Below are positions 55,205 through 64,000 of a stretch of DNA of 64,000 bases, piece after piece. A model generated the notes under the pieces. That model did not search any database and was not told the origin of the DNA. It saw nothing but the letters and a program-made list of their open reading frames with translations. The position numbers and the translations under genes were made by a program. The stretch is from Apoderus coryli (lineage: Eukaryota; Arthropoda; Insecta; Coleoptera; Attelabidae): assembly GCA_911728435.2 (NCBI GenBank), contig OU452208.1, forward strand, positions 3,472,001-3,536,000, in the 5' to 3' direction. Numbering within the stretch: the stretch's first letter is position 1; the number at the start of each line of letters is the position of its first letter.

Positions 55205-57062
55205 TCTCTCGGCTTAGGGCTACATTGGGGTTGATAGACTGGGATGTGGTTATGAACCTTTCGGTTGAGGAAGCTTGTAACTTTTTAACCGAGACTTCAT
55301 CATCTCATATAAATTCAGTATTCCCGCTGAGAAGAAGTCGTGTAAATGATAAGTGTCCTGTTAATTGGATAAGTAAAGATCTTGTAAAGAAGCATGGTTT
55401 TCTTGAAGCATTGAAATCACCGGACAAATGATGCAGATGGCTACGCACTTTATAAAGCCTTGTCATCTGATTATAAAAAATCACTAACAAATGCAAAAAG
55501 AAATGCTTATGAAAGTCATGTACTTAAATCTAAGGGACTATTGGCGAATCGGTAACTACGAAAGCAATAAAAATCAACACCAAAACACGAATTCTATTCT
55601 GTTGGCTGAATGCTTGAATAACTTTTTTGCTACTATTGCACAGCATGTCATTGAGTCCCTTCCGAGGGTTTCTTATGAGAGTGTGAACTTGCTGGGACCA
55701 TTATCTCAGTCGAGTGCTTCTTTTTTTCTCTATCTTGTGACTGAGGGTGACGTTTCTAATGCTATAAAATCGCTGAAGAATTCTTATTCTTTTGATGTTT
55801 CTAATATGAATAGTCCAATTTTGAAACAGGTATTTGACTTGTTTCTTCCCCAACTAACAAATTTTATAAATAAGTGCTTTGAGGAGGGACAGTTTCCGGA
55901 CTCACTTAAATCAAGTAGGGTCACACCTATCTTGAAGAAAGGCAGTCCAAATGAGACAAGTAATTACAGACCAATTTCCATTATCCCTATCATAGGCAAA
56001 GTAACTGAAGTGCTTTTAAAAAAACAACTGAATCACTTTTTTGAGAACAATAATTCCTTCTCCATTTCCCAATATGGTTTCAGGTGTGGAAAGTCCACGA
56101 CGAAGGCTGTTATGAGGGTTGTGGGGGACATAATTACATGTCTTGAGGAAGGGTTCTCATGCGCATTGTCACTCTGTGATCTGACAAAGGCTTTTGACTG
56201 CGTCTCTCACACCATTCTCTTGGATAAACTCAGGCACTATGAGGTTAGGGGTGTTCCCTTATCTCTCATTGAAAACTACTTAAAAAACCGACAGCAAAGG
56301 GTTTGCTTTCAGGATTCCACTTCGGGCGTAAGGGTAGTCTCCCATGGAGTGCCACAGGGGTCGGTTCTAGGACCACTTCTCTTTATCGTTTACATTAATG
56401 CTTTATGTAATTATATGGAGCCTGTTAAATTAATTCTGTTTGCAGATGATACTAGCATTGTTACTAATGCTAGAACACTCGATCAGTTGCATCATATCAC
56501 AAAGCAGACCGTGAAAAATGCTGAGCATTGGGTTGCTGCTAATCACCTGCAAGTAAATAATAGTAAAACCCAACGATTAATTATTTCAAACAACAAAAAT
56601 GCAACGAAGGGTAAATCAGTAACTCTTCTTGGTGTGGTGATTGATGATTCTCTTAGCTGGTCTGATCATGTTGACACATTGGCTGTCAAACTCTCTAGAT
56701 TGGTCTTTTTGATCCGTAGATTGTCTGTTCTTATTGACTTTGATTGTTTGAGGATGTATTATTTTTCTCTATTTCATAGACATTTAAATTATGCTGTCAT
56801 TGTCTGGGGAAATAGCCCCCATTCTTTCAAAGTTTTTAAATTGCAGAAGAAAGTTATCAGGATCCTGGCTGGTGTAGGCTATCGAGAACACTGCCGTCCT
56901 CTTTTTATTCGATTCGGTGTTCTGCCCCTGCCTTGTGTGTACATCTTGGCAACTCTAACGGAGATTCATTCTAATGTGAACAATATTGAAAGGAACTCGG
57001 ATTGTCACAGCTACGATACCCGAAATAGGAACGATTTAAGGCCATCCTATTATAGTCAATAA
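55205..57062 (+). pseudogene. Jockey-type LINE RT, 5' frameshifts then long open frame
   Basis: Upstream part: VNWISKDLVKKHGFLEALKS (55360), NAKRNAYESHVLKSK in another frame (55489); shifts near 55425 and 55550. From 55550 to 57062 it is open: ILLAECLNNFFATIAQHV, SNYRPISIIPIIGKVTEVLL (55955), LCDLTKAFDCVSH (motif A, 56175), SHGVPQGSVLGPLLFIVYIN (motif B, 56340), LILFADDTSIV (motif C, 56437), VTLLGVVIDDSLSWSDHV, and a C-terminal VIVWGNSP...LQKKVIRILAG region. All RT palm residues are intact. It ends abruptly where the opposite-strand LINE fragment begins at 57056; no endonuclease. Confidence 0.85.
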
Positions 57063-57580
57063 AAAATATAAGACAATAACTTGTAGAGGTAGATAAATGT
57101 ACCTGTAAGAAGACCATTATTTATAAAAGCATCTCTATAGGTGGCTCTGTAAGGTATATTGAAAATACACCTAATTGCTCGTTTCTGGTGTATGAAAACT
57201 CTGTCTATTTCAGTACTCCTTCCCCAGACCATTATCCCATACGAGATCGCCGAATAAACTAATGCATAGTAAACAGCGATTAATGCACTCAAATTCATGA
57301 AAGTCCTCGAGGAACTCAACATGTACACTTTTGCTTATCTTTTTACATAGGTGGTCCACGTGTGTTACCCAGCTCAAATCAGAATCCATGAACAATCCCA
57401 ACAATTTGGTGGACCTTGACATCGATAATCCGATCTGATCAAAACTGATATCAAAGTCCAGAGCCCTGTATCTATCAAAGTGCAAAGCGACCGTCTTATC
57501 GTAATTGATGATCAGTCGATTTTTCTGGCACCAGTTCTTAAACTCACATTGATCTTTTGCTTGAGGACCCTATCAGACAA
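57056..57580 (-). pseudogene. LINE RT thumb and C-terminal fragment
   Basis: From about 57540: NWCQKNRLIINYDKTVALHF, STKLLGLFMDSDLSWVTHVD (57400), a frameshift, then AVYYALVYSAISYGIMVWGR (57260) and RVFIHQKRAIRCIFNIPYRA (57180). Similar to the C-terminal part of the LINE at 19700-21595. It abuts the preceding LINE tail to tail. Confidence 0.75.
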
Positions 57581-58767
57581 TATGTGCATTTTTCACGAAA
57601 ACGTCAAGAGTTATCTATAGGAAAGTATTATAATATTTGACAGATAATTACTTTGTGCATCTAATTTTGACCTCATATACCGGGTGTTTTATTTGAAATA
57701 AATAAGTTATTTAGAATTAAACTTTACGTTCATATAACTTATATTATTGGACACCCTCTATTTAGTATTGGGGATATTTTATATTTGGCGTAACAAGTGA
57801 TGAGTGGGTATATTTATCAGGCCAGACTGGCTTAAAAAGAACAAACGAATAGGTGTGAATTTTTTCATTCAAATTATGTCTATATTTTTATAAAAATTAA
57901 AATATTTAAAACACTGTCTGGTTTAGGTGAGATGTACTTTAATGAAAGTTAGGTTTATTGAACGGGGAATCTAAAAATATATTAATATACAGGGAATTCC
58001 ATTTAAAAAAAAACACAACTATGGTTTATTTCTTATATATTGGATTATCAATATTTTTAAGAAGTTTTTGCTCCTAAATTTTATTTATTATGTATATTTT
58101 TGTTTATTTTTTTTGTGAAGCGCCCCTTCACTGATGACCCACTACTGTATAAAGTTTCCATAGCATATCCAATTTTAGAGCTGCAGAAATTTCTCATGTG
58201 CATAAAGTACAAGCACTGTATGTACAGAACTTAATTATTATCTACCTAAGTCTAAGAAGGATTACTCTAACATATACAAGTAGGTAATTAAGATTAAAAA
58301 AACAAAGAGCAAAAGATATGTACAAGCAAATAATTATTACCGTGACAATGAACGGCTTTTCGTTAAAAAAAAACCGACCTCACAATAATCATTACCTACA
58401 TATTCACTGGATCTAACGTTGGCTTTCTGCTGTTCCAACATAATATAGTAATCATCATTATTTCACCAAATCAAAAACAGAAAACAAACTGTACTAAATA
58501 ATTCTAAACAAGTGATTTTAATTATTTTTGTTTACCGCAGTGTTACAGCTGGCATGTTTTAAAATTTTATAATTGCTAGTCCAACACAGGGCCGGATTTA
58601 AGGGATGGTATGGCGGGTATATGCCTAGGGTCGACATATGAATGAATCAGTTCATTATAATTTTCGATCCACTCTGATCAGGGTTCGGGAAAGTGTTTCC
58701 TCTTTAGAACTAGCAACATAATTGCACAGGGTGGATCGTTTTATACACTGCCTTGCAATATTAATAT
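57581..58767. other. 1.2-kb AT-rich non-coding region
   Basis: A possible transposon end ACCGGGTGTTTTATTTGAAA at 57680, with GACACCC at about 57750 in inverted sense, could be a small MITE, but arms are too short to be sure. Otherwise nothing. Confidence 0.3.
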
Positions 58768-58873
58768 TACAGAAGATTTATCTAACGATGATGACGAAGG
58801 AGATATTCCATTAGCGAGATTAGCTAACAGAATGGCGGATATCGAGAGAGTTCCAGAAATAGAAGACGGTTAA
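58768..58873 (+). pseudogene. Acidic piggyBac-like N-terminal scrap
   Basis: Open run EDLSNDDDEGDIPLARLANR then MADIERVPEIEDG and a stop. An acidic stretch followed by DIPLxxL is common in N-terminal regions of piggyBac-type transposases; no catalytic part follows. Weak call. Confidence 0.3.
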
Positions 58874-59116
58874 AATTGATTTGCAGTGTAGGTAGAAAGC
58901 TTGACGAAAACCTTCAAAATATTAAAATTGAGGTATGTGCATTTGAAGGTAGTGATATGAATTTAACCGATAATGGCATTATCCAAGAGCAACTGGACTG
59001 TCCTTGCTAGTGACGAAAAATGTGTTGACTTGGTGTTGGTGAAACACGTAGAAGCTGTGAACGCGTCTGTAATCCTGCCCTAACTAGATCAAAACTATTT
59101 TTTTAATAATTTATTA

Positions 59117-59166
<50 letters not shown>

Positions 59167-59574
59167 TTATTTACAAAAAAAAACTTTAACACTTTGTATC
59201 TTGGAAACAATTCATTTCCGGACGTATGTTTATGGAAACTTTTTTTCATGAAATCACCTGAGAAATGACCCCCCTAAATATTGCCTGGTATTTTTAAACT
59301 TTTTTTCCTATTTTGAATTAGCGGGTGTTATTTACATTCAGAAAGAATACTAATTTTATAGCTCAACCCAAATGAACCCCTATATGCTATTCAAATTGTT
59401 ACGGCTTCGAATCAAGCTTTACGAGCGGTTTTAATTAAAGAAGAACAAAGAATATCAACTTTATTAATCTGTATTAAAGTAATGTAAAATTTACAAATAA
59501 CAACAAAGAAATAAATATAAATAAAGCGTTTATTGCCCAACAGTTTCCCATTTAAAGGACAATATTACAAACAA
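58874..59574. repeat. Non-coding with an AT microsatellite and a shared repeat
   Basis: (TA)n of about 21 repeats at 59118-59160. 59320-59360 matches 16350-16390. Nothing coding recognised. Confidence 0.6.
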
Positions 59575-61460
59575 AAAATAAACTGTTGCCCTCGAGGCAC
59601 GAATAGCTCTCCATATTTAAGTGTAAAAGTAATAATTTGATGACCTTTTTGTCATTTATCTAAATTTAATAAATTTTTGTTTTGTTTTAGACATCAGGTA
59701 TTTTTTTTTAAGTATCGGGTTTTGTGCCTTTTTCTTCTCTTTGGAGGCACTATTTATACGCAGATATTTTATATTTCAGATCTAGGCCAAGTTCTTGAAC
59801 GCAAATTAATTGATTTTTTTTAGTTTTATTATAAAACTTATTTTGCCCCCTTTTCTACTATTTACGAACGCCTATGTAAACAAAATTGTTATGCTGCATG
59901 TTGTAGGTTATCCGTTAAGTGGTTTTTGAGTTATCACGGATACAAATTTTTTCTGACCCTTTTATAGAATTTTCACGGACGCCTATGGAACATTAATTTT
60001 TGTCGTGTATTTTTAACACCAATTCAACTAGTTAAATATAAAATTTTTTACATTTTAATTTTTTTTTTATTTTACCCATTTTTTTACTATTTACGAACGC
60101 CTATGTAAATAAAAATTTTATGCTGCATTTTTTAGGTTATCTTATATGAAAGCTATATATAATTAGCCAATTTTTCTGATATATTTGGGAAATATTTTTT
60201 TTTCGTTTTTGACCCTTTTTTAAGACTATTTTCGAACGCCTGTGTGAACTAATTCTTTTATGTAACATTTTTCAGGTTATATTCTATCACAACTATAAAA
60301 AATTATTCAATATTTCGGATAAGTTTAACAACTATGATTTTTTAAATTTTTGAACCCTCTTTTAAACCCCTTGCTTACGCTCAATGTTAATCACCACCTA
60401 TAAATATCCTGTAGTATTTTCGTACCAAATGTGGTTAAAATCCGTTAAGTGGTTTTTGAGTTATCACGGATACAAATTTTTTCTGACCCTTTTATAGAAT
60501 TTTCACGGACGCCTATGGTACATTAATTTTTGTCGTGTATTTTTAACACCAATTCATCTAGTTAAATATAAAAATTTTTACATTTGAACTTTTTTTTATT
60601 TTACCCCTTTTTCTACTATTTACGAACGCCTATGTAAATAAAAATTTTATGCTGCATTTTTTAGGTTATCTTATATCAAAGCTATATATAATTAGTCATT
60701 TTTTCTGGTATATTTGGGAAACATTTTTTTTTTCGTTTTTGACCCTTTTTTTAAACTATTTTCGAACGCCTGTGTGAACCAATTCTTTGATGGAATATTT
60801 TTTAGCTTATATTGTATCACAACTATGAAAAATTATTCCATATTTCGAATAAGTTTAGGAAATATATATTTTTTATGTTTTGACCCCTTTTCCACTATTT
60901 GCGAACGCCTATGAAAGTAAGTTATTCATGACACATTTTATAGGTTATATTCTATCAAAACTATAAATAACTAGTTAATATTTCTGCTATTTTTAAGAAA
61001 TACGTTTTTTTTAATCTTTTTTACCCCATTTTACACTATTTTCGAACGCCAATGTGGTCTAATATTTTATGTTCAATATTTTAGGTTATAATCAATTAAA
61101 TGCGTAAAAAATTATGCAGTATTTCGGATAAGTTTAAGAACTATGAATTTTTTAAATTTTTGAACCCTCTTTTAAACCCTTTGCCTACGCTCAATGTTTC
61201 CCAAAATCTAATCAGCTCCTTGCCATGTCCAATAGTATTTTTGTACCAAATTTGGTTAAAATCTGTTAAGCGGTTTTTGCGTTTTCGTGGATACAGGCAG
61301 ACAGACAGACAGACAGACATTTTTTTTAAACTACTTATTTATGTATAAAATGACCAAAAACAAGTATTTCCGGTGAAATTAAAAAAAAATTTTTTTTCAT
61401 GAAACTAATAGTCTCCATATATACATATATTACATATATGATATGGAGAGCTAAAAATTA
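59575..61460 (-). repeat. Family A, inverted copy 3
   Basis: Reverse complement of 1485-3345: it starts with TGCCCTCGAGGCACGAATAG (the counterpart of GCCTCGGGGGCAAC at 3330), has at least nine ACGAACGCCTATG / ACGGACGCCTATGG unit motifs between 59865 and 61050, the CAGACAGACAGACAGACAGA tract near 61300 and the CTCCATAT...ATATGGAG hairpin end at 61425-61450. Length agrees with copy 1. Confidence 0.8.
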
Positions 61461-63100
61461 AATGCTTAAATAAACTTAAATACTAATTTATAAATCCTAA
61501 TTAATTCCGCACACATACACACACCTAAACCACAAATGTCTCTGCAGCTACCATTTTCAAGTGATTGACTGTAGTTGTAAAAATGTCACACCTATCAGAA
61601 ACTCTATTAAAATTAGAACACATGACATGAACAGGCGATCTTAACAGTACATTGGTCCTAGCTCTGTGTAAGTGAAATGTTAAATTCGATCTGGTATTTA
61701 ACCTAGGAACTAACAAATTCACGCAAGATAGCAGAAAAGAGCAGTCGATTTTTTCTCTAAGCAATTTATATAAGATGGATAATGAGCTCTGAATTCTTCG
61801 GTACTCCAGACTCTGAACGTCAAAACGTGATAGTAACAATCCATGAGCGAAACCTCTTACTGGATAAGCACCATCGGTTCTAAAAACTAAATTTTCAAAA
61901 ATCTACGCTGAATTTGCTCGACCTCTAGTTTATGAATATAATACTGAGGATACCAGATGATGGAAGAATACTCCAATTTTGACGTCACATAGGCATTGAA
62001 CAAGGTGATAAGGGCAGAGGTATTATTGAAGCCTTTGCAGTTACGCATTATAAAGCCATACATGCGAGATGCCTCACCAACCATTCTTTTCATATGCTCC
62101 AAAAACTGAAACCTCTGATCGAAGGTAACACCAATAAGATCCGTGAATACCCGACATCGTTCAAGTTTATTTGTGGAGATTGCATACGGATAGTCAATAA
62201 ACGTTTTACGTGTAAAACTCAGACATGTGCATTTACGAATGTTAAGAGACAATTTGTTACTGTCGCACCACCTTTCTAGCGCACACAGATCATGCTGCAG
62301 GTTCATGCAATCTGCTACTGAATCTATGGAGGCTAAGATTTTTAAGTCATCTGCGAAAAATAGAGTACGCTGAAGTAAACACGGGTCCAGGTCATTGATG
62401 AAAAGAAGGAACAACAATGGACCTAAGTTAGAACCCTGGGGTACTCCTGACGTGGCCGAATAAAAACAAGATTTAAAGCCGTTGTAAAAGACATATTGTT
62501 TCCGATCATGCAAGTATGAGTTGCATAAAGAGCCGGAAGGAACTCCATCATAAGTATGCAGTTTACTCAGCAATATGCCTATCAATGGCTTTGGTGAAAT
62601 CAGTATAGATTACATCCAGTTGACCGCCGTGATCAAGAGATTCAGAGATACAGTGGGTAATAACTGACAGATTGGTGACAGTGGACCGGCCACACATAAA
62701 ATCATGCTGGTTAGGTGAAATCTGACGTCTCACAGCTGTATAGATCCGGTCATATAAAATTGATTTAAATAATTTAGAAAAATTGCACTATAGAGAAATT
62801 GGTCGATAATTATTAATATGAGACTTTTCGCCGGATTTAACAACTTTAGATATCTTCCATAGATCCGGATACATTCCCGACTTCAAAATTAGATTGAAAA
62901 TTGACTGTAACGGAAGAGCTAAGACAGAAATGCAATCTCGGACAAAAAAAGAGGGAATATTATCATATCCAGAGGTAAATTTATTTTTAAGGCGTTTAGA
63001 AGCTGCAAATATGTCTGACAGCTCAATCTGCTTGATATTGACAGTATTAGAGCTTCCAGAAACATTCGACGCAAGATAACTAGATGATTTAAGAAAAACA
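61461..63100 (-). pseudogene. LINE RT, frameshifted, same lineage as 47110-47830
   Basis: Reading leftward from 63080: SSNTVNIKQIELSDIFAASK, NKFTSGYDNIPSFFVRDCIS (62960), INNYRPISL (62810), HDFMCGRSTVTNLSVITHCI (62700), VIYTDFTKAID (motif A, 62610; usual FD is ID), a shift near 62585, SGVPQGSNLGPLLFLLFIND (motif B, 62440), RTLFFADDLKILAS (motif C, 62365), LIGVTFDQRFQFLEHMKRMV, YVTSKLEYSSIIWYPQYYIH, and after another shift RSPVHVMCSNFNRVSDRCDI (61620). 3' UTR to about 61465, next to family A. Catalytic FADD intact. Confidence 0.85.
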
Positions 63101-63107
63101 CTATTTA

Positions 63108-63475
63108 ATTAACAAGTCACTACCATTTGTAAAGCAAGAAACAATACGATTTTATAATGACTTCTCAATCTCCCGAATCAGCGACTGGACAAAAACCCAT
63201 TGTTTTTTTACTAGCCCTTTATATATATTCTTAATAATAATAATAATAATGACTTTATTGTGATATAGTAGGTACACAAAAGGTGCAGTTGAGGCACATG
63301 CCTCCTAGCTTAACCTTTGATATGGGAAACCGTGACGCCCTCCAATTAGCTTCAGTATATAATAGTAATAATAATAGTCCGGCATTTAATTTATATGAAA
63401 GTATTTCGATAATATTCAGTGACCACTCAGTAACTAAAACATCTGGTTATTCTTTCTAATATATGCATTTATATT
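63108..63475. repeat. Repeat shared with 17000-17330
   Basis: Same orientation and order as the 17-kb copy, interrupted at 63228-63317 (next entry). Ends at TAATATATGCATTTATATTT, which is where the 17-kb copy meets the retrozyme. Confidence 0.75.
63228..63317 (-). mobile_element. 90-bp LINE 3'-end insertion
   Basis: AATAATAATAATAATAATGA followed by CTTTATTGTGATATAG and about 50 more bases is absent from the paralogous 17-kb copy, where TATATATTC joins TTTGATATGGG directly. It is the reversed tail of a LINE, heavily 5' truncated. Confidence 0.7.
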
Positions 63476-64000
63476 TTCGACTAACTCATAAACAAAACAT
63501 AATATTTTCGACTAGAAAAAGGCCCTTTTCTAGGTATCAATTCTTTTATCAGATAGCAAAAAGGCACCCAAGATAATATTTATTATTTCCAGATGTTGTA
63601 GAATATTTACAAAAATATTAGACTTCCAGACACGTTAGGTATAAAACTATAAAACTAAGAGAAAATATCCTAAACTACCCAAATATATATACATTGTAAG
63701 ACAAAAGTATATTCTATTGCCAGTGTGTCTTTGTTTTGTTACAATTGCAGGTGTACAGGATGGTCACAGTACCTTCAAGTATCCAAATAGTTGCCCAATT
63801 GTTCGACTTTAATAAAAATGCCCTACTTTTTAAACAATTTTGTTTTTGTGTTACGAATTTGTTACAAAAACCAATAATCTATTCAAAATTAGATATATCT
63901 GCATCAATAAAATGTTTAATATATGTAAAGATATGACCCCTATAGAATAAAAATGTGGCCACTGTCGGCGCCCTCCCCTAGTACATTATTTTGTACATGA
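63476..64000. other. Non-coding right edge
   Basis: AT-rich; the 66-codon ORF at 63736 shows no motif. The ending near 63750 (GTGTACAGGATGGTCACAGT) could be the start of another element that runs off the window. Confidence 0.3.

Noticed and set aside
57678..57760. MITE with ACCGGGTGTTTTATTTG end
   Set aside because: The inverted match at the far side is only about 7 bp, too short to claim.
1..64000. tRNA, rRNA, riboswitches and bacterial-type operons
   Set aside because: No cloverleaf, rRNA core sequence or bacterial signals were noticed; a tRNAscan-SE/Infernal run would be decisive.

Overview
The window looks like arthropod (most likely insect) nuclear DNA. It is AT-rich, has no operons and no compact gene order, and is packed with animal transposons: BEL/Pao, Penelope-like, several LINE lineages, mariner/Tc1-type and piggyBac remnants, MITEs and fold-backs. 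Species was not determined. All calls come from reading the sequence and translations by eye; similarity statements rest on remembered family hallmarks, not searches.

Host gene. Two small exons on the minus strand appear to belong to one gene: a signal-peptide exon at 39894-40065 ending in a GTATGT donor, and a 71-bp exon at 4516-4586 preceded by TTTCAG and followed by GTAAAA. They join in frame through a split Gly codon. Most of the window would then be one ~35-kb intron filled with transposons; later exons lie beyond the left edge, and 40066 onward is 5' flank.

Layout. 1-4310: nested MITE plus an unclassified repeat family (family A) with internal ~135-bp degenerate repeats; a large inverted copy sits at 59575-61460. 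5050-8490: mariner-like, RTE-like and LINE fragments. 8705-14870: an apparently intact BEL/Pao retrotransposon with identical 308-bp LTRs and a 1694-aa polyprotein. 15530-24110: piggyBac, retrozyme, mariner and LINE remnants. 25928-30104: fold-back element and a LINE with one in-frame stop in its RT. 30997-33830: unknown protein remnant, a 62-bp satellite and a retroelement gag remnant. 35398-39330: MITE, RT scrap, hammerhead motif, fold-back. 40783-46558: mariner-like element with ~350-bp TIRs, a Penelope-like remnant, a Tc1-like pseudogene, a near-perfect ~800-bp palindrome and a mini-MITE. 47110-57580: LINE fragments, a full-length retrozyme, a Penelope RT remnant, two large LINEs. 58768-64000: piggyBac-like scrap, family A, a LINE and a repeat shared with 17000.

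Main discovery. Several loci carry type-I hammerhead self-cleaving ribozyme signatures with compensating stem changes. The 465-bp insertion at 51001-51465 has two canonical hammerheads exactly 336 bp apart and a perfect 14-bp target-site duplication, the expected structure of an animal retrozyme. Penelope-type hammerheads are seen at 38328, 42766, 45513 and 46131, in two cases inside inverted-repeat structures, and Penelope-like RT remnants at 43060 and 51551 are a plausible class of mobilising enzyme.
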